Assembly (NCBI RefSeq): GCF_040496035.1
Contig: NZ_JBEPJZ010000001.1
Span: forward strand, 496,001-560,000
Source: Agromyces sp. SYSU T00194
Lineage (GTDB): Bacteria; Actinomycetota; Actinomycetes; Actinomycetales; Microbacteriaceae
Direction: 5' to 3'
Length of the DNA stretch: 64,000 nucleotides
The position numbers were made by a program, and so were the translations under genes. The notes beneath the pieces are model-generated. The model worked only from the letters and a program-made list of their open reading frames with translations, searched no databases and was not told the DNA's origin. Below, in pieces: positions 33,131-42,061 of this stretch (position 1 is its first letter; each line of letters opens with the position of its first letter).

Positions 33131-34020
33131 GCGGTGCGCACCTTGCTTCCGAAGAGGCCCTCGGGCTTGAAGAGGAGGACGGCGGCGATGAGGGCCAGCG
33201 GCGTGATGGCCGCGGCGCTCGCGGAGATCAGCCCGGAGGTGAAGCTCGTGAGCACGCCCACGATGAGCGCCGCCACCACCGAGCCGAGCACGCTGGTCAT
33301 GCCGCCCATGTAGAGGATCGCGAACCCGATGAAGATGAACCCGGCGCCCATGTTGGGGAACACTCCGTAGAACGGGCTCACCGCGGCGCCCGCGATGCCC
33401 GACAGCGCGAACCCGAGCACGATGGACACGACGTTCACCCGCCGTTCGGGGATGCCGACCAGCACCGCGAGGTCGCGGTTCTGCGGCACGCCGCGGATGG
33501 CGAGCCCGATTCGCGTGTACCGCAGGAACAGGCCGAGGGCGCCGAGGATCACGACCGCGAGGCCGAATGCGAGCATCCGGATGTACGGGATCTGCACCCC
33601 GCCGATGCTCACCCCGTCGGTGCCCCACGGGTTGTCGGGGTAGTAGGCGTTCGGGCCGAACACCTGCAGCGCGGCGTTCTGCAGCAGGATGGACAGCCCG
33701 AGCGTCAGCACGAGCCCGACTTCCAGCGATCGGGCGTCGCTGGTGATCCGCCGGAAGAGCGTCGTCGCGAGCAGGAGTCCGATCACCGCGAGGGCGATCG
33801 TCGTCACCACCAGCGCCGGTCCGAAGGCGAATCCCGCGGCCCCGATGAGGAGCCAGGCGACGTAGCCGCCGATCATGAAGATCTCGCCCTGTGCGAAGTT
33901 CATCAGCTTCGCGGCGCCGAAGATCATCGTCAGGCCCGAGCCGAACAGCGCGTAGACGCCGCCCAGCGTGATGCCTGCGATCAGCAGCCCGAGGTAGAAG
34001 TCGGGCTCGTAGCCGAACAC
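33127..34020 (-). CDS. livH: Branched-chain amino acid-type ABC transporter permease (LivH-like)
   Basis: A 297-aa permease with about eight membrane helices; GVYALFGSGLTMIFG, LMNFAQGEIFMIGGYVA and GIPERRVNVVSIVLGFALSGIAGA are LivH hallmarks. The start is GTG 34020 (VFGYEPDFYLG), six nt after the binding-protein gene, with AAGGGA some 12 nt upstream. It forms the membrane pore with the LivM-like subunit. Confidence 0.92.
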   Translation of the reverse strand: MFGYEPDFYLGLLIAGITLGGVYALFGSGLTMIFGAAKLMNFAQGEIFMIGGYVAWLLIGAAGFAFGPALVVTTIALAVIGLLLATTLFRRITSDARSLEVGLVLTLGLSILLQNAALQVFGPNAYYPDNPWGTDGVSIGGVQIPYIRMLAFGLAVVILGALGLFLRYTRIGLAIRGVPQNRDLAVLVGIPERRVNVVSIVLGFALSGIAGAAVSPFYGVFPNMGAGFIFIGFAILYMGGMTSVLGSVVAALIVGVLTSFTSGLISASAAAITPLALIAAVLLFKPEGLFGSKVRTA

Positions 34021-34026
34021 GGTGGA

Positions 34027-35223
34027 TCAGTTCCCTTCGAAGGTGACGGGCTCGACGTCCGAGCCGGTGAACTGCTCGATGACGAGGTTCGGGTACGCCT
34101 GGTTGTGGTCGTCGAAGGTGATCTCCTCGCCGCCGACGATCATCGGACCGTAGGTGTAGCCCGTGAGCGTGTCCTTGATCGACGCGGGGTCGATGCCCGG
34201 CGCGTCCTCGAGCACGGAGGCGAGGATCTGCACGCTCTGGTACCCGTCCCAGCCGACGTAGGCGTTGGCGACGTCGAAGCCGGCACCCTCCCACGCGGCG
34301 AGGTAGGCCGAGTTGCCCTCGGACTCGATCGATGCCGAGTACGAGGCCGAGTTGTAGCCGAAGAGCTCGTTGTCGGCGATCGCCGACTGCGTCATGTCGA
34401 GCTGGCCGGCGAGCGGTACCGACTTGAGGTCGGACGCGGCGTACGCCTCGTAGAACGAGCCGATCGTGGCGGACGCGTTGAGCCAGACGACGACCGCGTC
34501 GGGCTCGGACTGGCTGACGCGTGCCACGACCGAGCTGAAGTCGGGCGTCTCGAGGTTGACGAGGTCGGTCGAGAGCACGGTGATGCCGAGCTCGTCGGCC
34601 TTGGCCTCGATCGCCTCGGCGCCGCCCTGGCCGAACGCGCCGTCGTCCGCGATGACCGCGATCTCGTCGTAGCCGCCCAGCGAGTCGAGGTACTCGACGG
34701 CCGTCTGCGCGGTGATGTCGTCGCTCGGCGCCCAGCGGAAGACCCACTCGTTGCCGCCGACGCCGGCCTCCGCGGTGATCGAGGGGTTCGACGCGAGGTC
34801 GACGAGCAGCGGGATCTCGCTGCGCTGCACGACGGTCAGCGCCGGCAGGGTGGCATCGGAGCACAGGCCGCCGATGATGGCCACGACGTCCTGCTCGATG
34901 AGCGACTCGACGGCGGTCTGGCCGTCGGTCGCGTTGCAGGCGTTGTCCTCGACGACGAGCTCGAGGTCGCGGCCGTCGATGCCGCCGGCGGCGTTGATCT
35001 CGTCGACGGCGAGCTGCGCGCCGTCCACGGCGGGCTGCCCGAAGGCGCCGATCGCGGCCGCGATGGGGGCGGACATGCCGATGACGATGGGACCGTCGTC
35101 GTCGGCCGCGACGGTGGCGTCGCCGGCGGAGGCGCATCCGGCGAGTGCCATGGAGAGCGCGAGCGCGCCGGCGCCGCCGGCGAGCAGCGCGCGAGATCGG
35201 CGCGGGGTGGGGTTCGAGCGCAT
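34027..35223 (-). CDS. Branched-chain amino acid-type ABC transporter substrate-binding lipoprotein
   Basis: A 398-aa Leu/Ile/Val-binding-protein-like receptor (periplasmic type I fold): signal peptide with lipobox at Cys30 (MALAGC), then IVIGMSAPIAAAIGAFGQPAVDGAQLAVDEINAAGGI and VEDNACN. Such receptors bind aliphatic amino acids, amides, urea or aromatic acids, so the substrate is not fixed. AGGAAG precedes ATG 35223. It is the promoter-proximal gene of the nine-gene operon. Confidence 0.92.
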   Translation of the reverse strand: MRSNPTPRRSRALLAGGAGALALSMALAGCASAGDATVAADDDGPIVIGMSAPIAAAIGAFGQPAVDGAQLAVDEINAAGGIDGRDLELVVEDNACNATDGQTAVESLIEQDVVAIIGGLCSDATLPALTVVQRSEIPLLVDLASNPSITAEAGVGGNEWVFRWAPSDDITAQTAVEYLDSLGGYDEIAVIADDGAFGQGGAEAIEAKADELGITVLSTDLVNLETPDFSSVVARVSQSEPDAVVVWLNASATIGSFYEAYAASDLKSVPLAGQLDMTQSAIADNELFGYNSASYSASIESEGNSAYLAAWEGAGFDVANAYVGWDGYQSVQILASVLEDAPGIDPASIKDTLTGYTYGPMIVGGEEITFDDHNQAYPNLVIEQFTGSDVEPVTFEGN

Positions 35224-35506
35224 GGTCGTCTTCCTGTTCTGTGATCGGGATGGAGCTGGAGGTGCCGGTCCGGCGGGGAAGCGGGTCGGTGGGACGCCGT
35301 CGGGTGTCCGCCGGAGCAGTGGATCCGGTGCAGCGAGTATGCAGCGCCTGTTGAAGCGATTACTACGGATGTTGAACTCTGTAACACCGTGTTTACGACG
35401 TTGACACCATGTTGAATCAATTCGCTACATATGTTGAATACGCCGATCTGCGCCCGTGAGACGGATGCGAGCGGCGACACCCGACTGCGGCACCAGGAAG
35501 GCCCCC
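35224..35506. promoter_or_regulatory. Divergent control region with repeated TGTTGAA boxes
   Basis: Four copies of TGTTGAA start at 35350, 35370, 35410 and 35432; three are extended to ATGTTGAA. Spacings are 20, 40 and 22 bases, close to multiples of a helical turn pair, so the boxes lie on one face of the DNA. A plausible rightward promoter is TTGACA (35401-35406) with an 18-nt spacer and CTACAT (35425-35430); the third box lies in its spacer. The region is markedly AT-richer than the surroundings and serves both the Liv-type operon and the SDR operon. Confidence 0.55.
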
Positions 35507-36121
35507 ATGACCCAGCGCACACTCGTCGTCGGCACGTCCGGCACCATCGGCGGCGCCGTCGTCGACCTGTTCGACGAGGCCGGCTACGACGTCGTCCGCG
35601 CCGACTACGAGGTCGGCGACCTGCGCGTCGACATCACCGACAGCGCGTCGATCGCCGCGATGCTGGACGCCGTCGGCCCGGTCGACCACATCGTCTGCAC
35701 GGTCGGCATGCTGGCGTTCGCCCCGATCGACGAGCTCACCAAGTCCATCGTCGAGGAATCGATCGCCGGCAAGCTGACCAGTCAGGTCGACCTCGTGCTC
35801 CAGGGCCAGCGCGTCGTCCGCGACGGCGGTTCGTTCACCCTCATCTCGGGCATCATGAGCCGCTTCCCCTGGCGCACCGGTGCCGGGGTGTCCGTGGCGA
35901 ACGGCGGTCTCGACGGGTTCGTGATGGCCGCTGCCGCCGAGCTCGGACGCGACCGTCGCATCAACGCGATCTCGCCGAGCATCCTCACCGAGTCCATCGA
36001 GGCGCGCGGCGGCGTGAACCCGCTCCCCGGCTACACGCCCGTGCCCGCACGCCGGGTCGCCGAGATGTACCTGCGTTCGGTGAGCGGCATCGAGAACGGT
36101 GCCGTCTTCAGCGTCGACTGA
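35507..36121 (+). CDS. Atypical short-chain dehydrogenase
   Basis: A 204-aa Rossmann-fold protein with the cofactor loop GTSGTIGG near the N-terminus and acidic residue in RADYEVGDLRVDITD. The usual catalytic Tyr-x-x-x-Lys is missing; the corresponding region reads SVANGGLDGFVMAAAAELGRDRRINAISP, as in a known group of short SDR-like proteins whose activity is unclear. ATG 35507 has AGGAAGG upstream and is preferred to the in-frame ATG 35456. First gene of the rightward three-gene set. Confidence 0.85.
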   Translation: MTQRTLVVGTSGTIGGAVVDLFDEAGYDVVRADYEVGDLRVDITDSASIAAMLDAVGPVDHIVCTVGMLAFAPIDELTKSIVEESIAGKLTSQVDLVLQGQRVVRDGGSFTLISGIMSRFPWRTGAGVSVANGGLDGFVMAAAAELGRDRRINAISPSILTESIEARGGVNPLPGYTPVPARRVAEMYLRSVSGIENGAVFSVD

Positions 36122-36170
36122 CGCCTCGCAGGACGAACCCCACCAGGACAGACACACGAAGGAGACCCCC

Positions 36171-36857
36171 ATGGCGCACATCGCCGTACTCGGCGCGACC
36201 GGCAGGACCGGACGGGAGATCGTCGTCCGCGCCCTCGCGAAGGGCCATCACGTCACCGCACTCGTCCGCCGCCCCGACGCACTCGGCGTCGAGGACGAGC
36301 ACCTCTCGGTCGTCGTCGGCGACGCGACCGACCGAGACGCCATCGACCGCGTGCTCGACGGTGTCGACGCGGTCGTCTCGAGCCTCGGGCGCCCGGCCGC
36401 CGGGTTCACCCGCGCCGAGATCGACGACGGCGAGGAGGTGTACGTCTGCGAGACCTCCACCCGTCACCTGTTCGACCTCGGCCCGGCGCACGGCGTGGAC
36501 CGCATGTTCTTCATGAGCACCCACGGTGCGGGCACGAGCAACGACGGCAGCCCGTACGTGGTCCGGCTGCTCGAGCTCGTCGGCAATCGCGTGGTCGACA
36601 AGGACCGCATGGAGGCGTTCCTCGCCGCCAGCGACGCCCCGATCCGCTGGACCGTCTGCCGCAACCCCTACATCTACGAGGGACCGGTCGGGCAGCCCCA
36701 CGGCGTGCACGAGTCGATCGAGCTCGACTCCAGCTCGCAGGTCACCTACGCCGACCTGGCCGAGTTCGCGATCGGCGAGGTGCTCGACCCGCAGTACGCC
36801 GGGAAGTTCCTCACCATCACCGAACCGCTCGACCCCGCGAGGCGGCGCCCGCAGTGA
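36171..36857 (+). CDS. NAD(P)-binding, NmrA/atypical SDR-like protein
   Basis: A 228-aa Rossmann protein: GATGRTGREIV cofactor loop, HHVTALVRRPD (Arg suggests NADP), VVVGDATD, and ending in LTITEPLDP. No classical Tyr-x-x-x-Lys is seen; relatives are NADPH-sensing or reductase proteins. AAGGAG lies 6 nt before ATG 36171. The 3' end overlaps the GTG of the next gene. Confidence 0.85.
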   Translation: MAHIAVLGATGRTGREIVVRALAKGHHVTALVRRPDALGVEDEHLSVVVGDATDRDAIDRVLDGVDAVVSSLGRPAAGFTRAEIDDGEEVYVCETSTRHLFDLGPAHGVDRMFFMSTHGAGTSNDGSPYVVRLLELVGNRVVDKDRMEAFLAASDAPIRWTVCRNPYIYEGPVGQPHGVHESIELDSSSQVTYADLAEFAIGEVLDPQYAGKFLTITEPLDPARRRPQ

Positions 36858-37918
36858 CGATGTTCGCGGCGACGCCGACCGCCGGGGCCCCGACGACCTC
36901 GCTCCGCGACCGCGCGGAGATCGCCGAGGTGCTGTCGCGGTACAGCCAGGGCGTCGACCAGCGACGCTGGGACCTCTTCGCGTCGGCGTTCGCGCCCGGC
37001 GCGCGCATCCGCATGACCCTGTTCCCCGGCCGCTCCTACACCGCGGCCGAGTTCCGCGGATTCCTCGCCGACGGCTACGACGGCGTGCGACTCTCGGGCC
37101 AGCACGCGCTCGCCAACCCGCTCGTGACGTTCGCCGACGACCAGGCGACCAGCGCGGTCGAGTTCCTCGCGACGACGCTCGAGGCGACCGGCGCCGACGG
37201 CCGGACGGTCCGCGGCACCGCCGCCGGGCTCTACCTCGACCGATGGACGCGCACCGACGCGGGCTGGCGCATCCGGGAGCGCCTGCTGGTGCTGAAGACG
37301 CTCGACGAGCGCCCGGTCGAGCCGGCGCCCGCGCTGCGCGACGCGATCCTCGGCACCCGGGACGCCTTCGTGGCGACCGGCCCGCACACCCCCATCCGAT
37401 TCCTCGAAGGAGACCCCATGCCCCTCACCCCCGACGACCTCGCCGCCCGCGCCGAGATCCACGACGTGCTGATCGCGTACTGCCAGGCGCAGGACCAGGA
37501 GCTCTGGTCGCTCTGGGACCGCGTGTTCACGCCCGACGCCACCGTGCGCATGCCGGGCGTGACCGACGCGGCGTTCACGCCCGACCAGCTGCAGGGATTC
37601 CTCCGGCAGTTCAATGCGACGCGGGTCTCCGGCCAGCACACCGTGTCCAACGTGCTCGTCGACCTCGACGGCGACACCGCGCGCACCGTCAGCGAGCTGA
37701 CCGCGGTCACGCTGCAGACCACCGACCGCGAGGGCGTGCTCAAGCGCTCCCGCAGCGCGGGGCTCTACGTCGACGACTTCGTGCGCACCGACGAGGGCTG
37801 GCGGATCCGCAGCCGCACGACGCTCCAGAAGCTGGTCGAGATCGACGACGTCGAGTACGACCCCGCGCTCATCGCCACCTTCGCCCTGTCGAAGGAGCAT
37901 GGCTTCACGATCGACTGA
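36854..37918 (+). CDS. Double NTF2/SnoaL-like protein
   Basis: A 354-aa protein made of two homologous SnoaL_4-type domains: about residues 17-160 (RAEIAEVLSRYSQGVDQRRWDLF ... AGLYLDRWTRTDAGWRIRERLL) and 195-345 (RAEIHDVLIAYCQAQDQELWSLW ... AGLYVDDFVRTDEGWRIRSRTT). Between them, at 37405-37420, the DNA contains CGAAGGAGACCCCATG, nearly identical to the ribosome binding site and start of the gene at 36171. The second domain may thus also be made separately as MPLTPDDLAARAEI. The start is GTG 36854 (overlapping the previous stop) or ATG 36860. Likely a hydratase, lyase or isomerase-type protein. Confidence 0.85.
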   Translation: MTMFAATPTAGAPTTSLRDRAEIAEVLSRYSQGVDQRRWDLFASAFAPGARIRMTLFPGRSYTAAEFRGFLADGYDGVRLSGQHALANPLVTFADDQATSAVEFLATTLEATGADGRTVRGTAAGLYLDRWTRTDAGWRIRERLLVLKTLDERPVEPAPALRDAILGTRDAFVATGPHTPIRFLEGDPMPLTPDDLAARAEIHDVLIAYCQAQDQELWSLWDRVFTPDATVRMPGVTDAAFTPDQLQGFLRQFNATRVSGQHTVSNVLVDLDGDTARTVSELTAVTLQTTDREGVLKRSRSAGLYVDDFVRTDEGWRIRSRTTLQKLVEIDDVEYDPALIATFALSKEHGFTID

Positions 37919-37924
37919 CCCGCC

Positions 37925-39379
37925 TCACCCGGAGGCCGGCACCGCATCCACCTCCGCCGGCCGCGGCTGGCTCGGGTGGGGCGCGTCGCCCAGCCGCTCC
38001 TGCTCGCGCCACATCGCGGCGGCGAGCTCCTCGCGTACGGCGCGGTACGCCGGGTCGTGCGCCACGTTGCGCAACTCGGCCGGATCGGCCTCGAGGTCGT
38101 ACAGCTCCCACTCCGGCGGGTAGGTGAACGGGCCGGTGCCGGGCAGTCCCAGTCCGTCGTTGTAGTAGTAGATGAGCTTGTACCGGTCGGTGCGGTAGCC
38201 GTAGTGCGCGGGCGCGTGGTGGAACGCGTCGTCGTGCTCCCAGTACCGGTAGTACATGCCCTCGGCGGGCGGCGACGAGGGCTCGCCCACGAGGTCGCCC
38301 CAGAAGCTCCGGCCCTGCATGCGCGGGTGGTGCGCCACGTCGGCAGCGTCGAGCAGGGTCTGCGCGAAGTCGACGTTCGTGACGATGCCGTCGTGCACCC
38401 GTCCGCCGGTCAGCCGCCGCGGATAGCTCAGGAGCATCGGCATCCGCAGCGACTCCTCGTACATCATGCGCTTGTCGAACCAGCCGTGCTCGCCGAGGAA
38501 GAACCCCTGGTCGGACGCGTACATCAGCATCGTGTCCTCGAAGTCGCCGCGCTCGCGGAGCCAGTCGATGACGCGCCCCACGTTGTCGTCGACGGATGCC
38601 ACGCAGGCGAGGTAGTCCTCCATGAAGCGCTGGTACTTCCACAGCGCCGCGTCCTCGTACGAGAGCCCCTCCGGCGGGGCGACCTTCAGGTCCTCCTCGT
38701 TCAGGTTCTCGGCGAGGCGCAGCAGCGCCCGCCGGGTCGACGCCGACCGGGTGTCGTAGTCGTCCCAGAACGTCTCCGGCACCGGCAGCGTGTCACGGAA
38801 CCGCTCCGCGTGCTCCGGCTTGGGCTCCCACGGCCGGTGCGGCGCCTTGTGGTAGATCAGCACGCACCACGGGTCGCCACCCGGCAGCCGCTCGACCCAG
38901 TCGAGGGCCAGGTCGGTGATGACGTCCGTCGCGTACCCCTCGGCGATGCGCTCGCCCTCGGCCGACAGGAACAGCGGGTCCCAGTACTCGCCCTGCCCGT
39001 CGTGCCCGACCAGGATGTCCCAGTAGTCGAACCCCTCGGGCGTGTTGCCCTCGCCCTCGCCCATGTGCCACTTGCCGACCATGGCGGTGCGGTAGCCGGC
39101 GGCCTTGAGCTGCGACACGAACGTCGGCTGGCTCGCGTCGATCGGCGTCACGAGCGTCGAGACGCCGTTCACGTGGCTGTAGGTGCCGGTGAGGATCGAC
39201 GCCCGGCTCGGCGAGCACAGCGCGTTCGTCGCGAAGCAGTTGTCGAAACGCCAGCCCTCGCGCGCGATCTCGTCGATGCGCGGCGTCGCGTTCAGCTGCG
39301 ACCCGTAGGCGCCGATCGCCTGCGACCCGTGGTCGTCGGTCAGGATCATGACGATGTTCGGGCGACGGGCGGCGCTCAT
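37925..39379 (-). CDS. Sulfatase
   Basis: A 484-aa type I sulfatase. Metal-binding Asp15-Asp16 (ILTDDHG), the formylglycine motif CSPSRASILTG (Cys55 to be oxidised, Arg59), VGKWHMG and the second metal site in YASDQGFFLGEHG are all present. There is no signal peptide, so it should act in the cytoplasm on an imported sulfate ester. It needs a formylglycine-generating enzyme encoded elsewhere. ATG 39379 overlaps the stop of the second sulfatase gene. Last gene of the ROK-transporter-sulfatase operon. Confidence 0.92.
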   Translation of the reverse strand: MSAARRPNIVMILTDDHGSQAIGAYGSQLNATPRIDEIAREGWRFDNCFATNALCSPSRASILTGTYSHVNGVSTLVTPIDASQPTFVSQLKAAGYRTAMVGKWHMGEGEGNTPEGFDYWDILVGHDGQGEYWDPLFLSAEGERIAEGYATDVITDLALDWVERLPGGDPWCVLIYHKAPHRPWEPKPEHAERFRDTLPVPETFWDDYDTRSASTRRALLRLAENLNEEDLKVAPPEGLSYEDAALWKYQRFMEDYLACVASVDDNVGRVIDWLRERGDFEDTMLMYASDQGFFLGEHGWFDKRMMYEESLRMPMLLSYPRRLTGGRVHDGIVTNVDFAQTLLDAADVAHHPRMQGRSFWGDLVGEPSSPPAEGMYYRYWEHDDAFHHAPAHYGYRTDRYKLIYYYNDGLGLPGTGPFTYPPEWELYDLEADPAELRNVAHDPAYRAVREELAAAMWREQERLGDAPHPSQPRPAEVDAVPASG

Positions 39380-41013
39380 GCGGTGCGCCGTTCCGGTGCG
39401 GGGTCGGATGCCTCGAGCCCGGCGGGTGCCGGCACGGCCGGCGCGTCGGGGGCGACCGGCATCGCGTCGGCCCCGGCGGCATCCGCTCGCCCCATGCCCG
39501 CGGATGCCGCGGCGGCCCGCTCGTCGGCCTGGTAGGTGGTCTCGTCGAGTCCGCTCTGGGTGGGGTCGTAGTCGACCTCGCCGACGTCGTACATGGTCGT
39601 CATCCAGTGGTAGAACTTGTCGCCCCGGTCGCGCAGCACGCGGTACAGCCGCTGCATCATCCGGCCGCGCACGGGCTCCATCTCGGGGTGCGCGTACACG
39701 TTCTGGAGCTCGTCGGGATCGCGCTCGAGGTCGTACAGCTCGTTCACCGAGTCGGGGTTCACGACCAGCTTGTAACGGTCCTCCCGGAGCATCCGCTGCG
39801 GGTACGGGAAGTGGTGCCCGTGGAACTCGCACACGATGTCGGCATCCCACTCGACCTGCTCCCCCGCCACGAGCGGCACCAGGCTGCGCGAATCGACCGC
39901 CGGCGACGGGTCCAGGCCCGCCAGGTCGAGGATCGTGGCGGTGCAGTCCAGCAGGCTGACGAACTCGGTCCGCACCTGCCCGGCCGGCGCACCCGGGATG
40001 CGGACGATGCCGGGGGTGCGGTAGATGTCCTCGTACATCGCCGGGCCCTTGTCGTGCAGCCGGTGCGCGCCCGTGAACTCGCCGTGGTCGCAGGTGAAGA
40101 ACACCGCCGTGTCGTCGACCAGGCCCAGGCACTCGAGCGCGTCCATGACCCGGCCGATCTCCATGTCGATCAGGGCCACGTAGCCCCAGTACACCGCGAT
40201 GAGCTTGCGCGTCACCTCGATCGGCATGGTGTCGAAGGTCCAGTGCGCGCTGTAGTTGCGCTGCACCGGTGGCTTGCCCTCGAACGTCTCCGAGATCGAC
40301 TTCGGCAACTCGATGTCGGCCGGATCGAACATGTCGAAGTACTCGTCGGGCACGATGTACGGCAGGTGCGGCCCGAAGAAGTTCAGCTCGAGGAAGAACG
40401 GCGTGCCGTCCCGCTCGCCCTCGGCGGCGTACCGCTCCAGCAACTCGATCGTGCGCGTGGCCAGGTAGTGCTCGAACGTCGCCTCCACCGGCTGGTGGAG
40501 CCGGGCAGCCAAGAGGTTGCCCGGCCCACCGTTCGGCAGGGTGCCGCGGATGCGGTCGCTGATCGCGTACGGCGGCAGGCCACGCTCGCGCAGGTAGCCG
40601 AGGTAGTCCTCGTTCTCCACGGGATTGTGCCAGCCGGGAAGGTCGGGGCCGTCGAAGCCGAAGTCGGCGGCCTGCTTCTCGGTGCCGGCATGCCACTTGC
40701 CGACCAGTCCCGTGTTGTACCCCTCGTCCCGGAGGGCCTCGACGAAGGTGAACGTGCCCTCGTCGAGATCCTCCAGGTACCCGACGTTGCGCTCGTGGTT
40801 GGCGAGCACGCGATGCCGGAACGGGGCCTGACCGGTCAGCAGGCTCGCACGAGCCGGCGTGCAGATCGCGGTCGGCGTGTACCAGCGGTCGAAGCGCGTG
40901 CCCGTGCGGGCCAGCTCATCGAGCACCGGGGTCGCCGCCAACGCGTTCCCATACGCCCCGAGCGTGTCCGCCCGGTGCTGGTCGGTCATGAGGAAGAGGA
41001 TGTTACTCGGCAT
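39376..41013 (-). CDS. Sulfatase with Ala/Pro-rich C-terminal tail
   Basis: A 545-aa type I sulfatase: LFLMTDQHRAD at the N-terminus (Asp11), formylglycine motif CTPARASLLTG (Cys51, Arg55), GLVGKWHAG, and the second metal site FTCDHGEFTGAHR. It resembles choline-sulfatase- and alkylsulfatase-like cytoplasmic enzymes more than secreted glycosulfatases. The last 50 or so residues are a low-complexity Ala/Pro tail (ADAMPVAPDAPAVPAPAG) not needed for the fold. It differs enough from its neighbour that the two probably have different sulfate esters. It lies six nt after the binding-protein gene. Confidence 0.92.
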   Translation of the reverse strand: MPSNILFLMTDQHRADTLGAYGNALAATPVLDELARTGTRFDRWYTPTAICTPARASLLTGQAPFRHRVLANHERNVGYLEDLDEGTFTFVEALRDEGYNTGLVGKWHAGTEKQAADFGFDGPDLPGWHNPVENEDYLGYLRERGLPPYAISDRIRGTLPNGGPGNLLAARLHQPVEATFEHYLATRTIELLERYAAEGERDGTPFFLELNFFGPHLPYIVPDEYFDMFDPADIELPKSISETFEGKPPVQRNYSAHWTFDTMPIEVTRKLIAVYWGYVALIDMEIGRVMDALECLGLVDDTAVFFTCDHGEFTGAHRLHDKGPAMYEDIYRTPGIVRIPGAPAGQVRTEFVSLLDCTATILDLAGLDPSPAVDSRSLVPLVAGEQVEWDADIVCEFHGHHFPYPQRMLREDRYKLVVNPDSVNELYDLERDPDELQNVYAHPEMEPVRGRMMQRLYRVLRDRGDKFYHWMTTMYDVGEVDYDPTQSGLDETTYQADERAAAASAGMGRADAAGADAMPVAPDAPAVPAPAGLEASDPAPERRTA

Positions 41014-41019
41014 CGTGGA

Positions 41020-42036
41020 TTACTCGCCCGCCTGCAGGAAGAGGTCGCCGGTGTAGAACGAGGTGTCGACCGTGCTCTCGAGCTTGCCGGAGCCGACGAA
41101 GTAGTCGACCATGCCGTTCAGCCACGAGTCGACGGTGCCGTCCTCGGTCAGGGTGTCGAGCTCCTCGAGCGAGAGCACCTTGTTGTTCGAGGCGTCCGCG
41201 GCCACGTCGGCCTCGTCGAGGGCGTTGTACGCGGCGGTCAGGGCCACGGCCTCGTCCGGGTTCTCGTAGCGGAACGTGATGGCGTCGCGCAGCGCCTTGA
41301 GCACGCGCTCGACCTTCTCGGGCTCGTTCTCGACGACGTCGTTGCCGGCCACGAACGCGGTCGGGAACGCCACGGTGTCCTCGAAGTCGGAGTTCTGGGC
41401 GATCTCGACGAGGTCGGGCACCTGCTCCTTCACGGTCGCGAGGGCGGGGTACCAGAACCCGGCGCCGTCGACCTGTCCGGAGGCCAGCGCCGAGACGATC
41501 GCGGACGGTTCCATCGGCACGAGCTCGACGTCGTCCTTGGTCATGCCCGCCTCCTGCAGCGCGAGCGTGAGGATCATGTCGCCCGAGGTGCCCTCGGGGA
41601 CGGCGACGGTCTTGCCGCGCAGGTCCTCCATGGTCTCGATGCCGGGCTGGCCGACCACGCGGTCGGACTGGCCGAGCGTGTTCATGGCGACGATCTTCGC
41701 CTCGCCCGACGCGGGCAGCCAGAAGGCGCCCGGCCCGATGTAGCCGAAGTCGAGGTCGCCCGTGCCGAGCGCCTGGATCTGGAGGGGGCCGTTGGTGAAC
41801 GACGGGGTCTCGACCTCGAGGCCGTACTTCTCCCAGTAGCCCTGGTCGTCGGCGATGGCCAGGAGGCTGGTGCCGTTGAAGTCGGGGATGTAGCCGAAGT
41901 TGACCTGGATGGTCTCCTGCTCGTCGCCCGATCCGGCGTCGGCGCCGTCGGAGGCGTTGGATGCGCAACCGGTGAGCGCGAGTGCGACGGCCGCGCCTGC
42001 GGCGACGATGCCGGCGAGCTTGCTGTGGGTCCTCAT
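41020..42036 (-). CDS. SsuA/NrtA-type ABC transporter substrate-binding lipoprotein
   Basis: A 338-aa receptor of the aliphatic sulfonate/nitrate/taurine group: lipobox at Cys24 (ALTGC), then VNFGYIPDFNGTSLLAIADDQGYWEKYGLEVE and the family hinge DLRGKTVAVPEGTSGDMILTLAL. In this operon it most likely binds a sulfate ester or sulfonate for the two sulfatases. GAGGAG is about 12 nt before ATG 42036. Confidence 0.9.
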   Translation of the reverse strand: MRTHSKLAGIVAAGAAVALALTGCASNASDGADAGSGDEQETIQVNFGYIPDFNGTSLLAIADDQGYWEKYGLEVETPSFTNGPLQIQALGTGDLDFGYIGPGAFWLPASGEAKIVAMNTLGQSDRVVGQPGIETMEDLRGKTVAVPEGTSGDMILTLALQEAGMTKDDVELVPMEPSAIVSALASGQVDGAGFWYPALATVKEQVPDLVEIAQNSDFEDTVAFPTAFVAGNDVVENEPEKVERVLKALRDAITFRYENPDEAVALTAAYNALDEADVAADASNNKVLSLEELDTLTEDGTVDSWLNGMVDYFVGSGKLESTVDTSFYTGDLFLQAGE

Positions 42037-42061
42037 GGTGGTGATGTTCTCCTCGTGGGTG

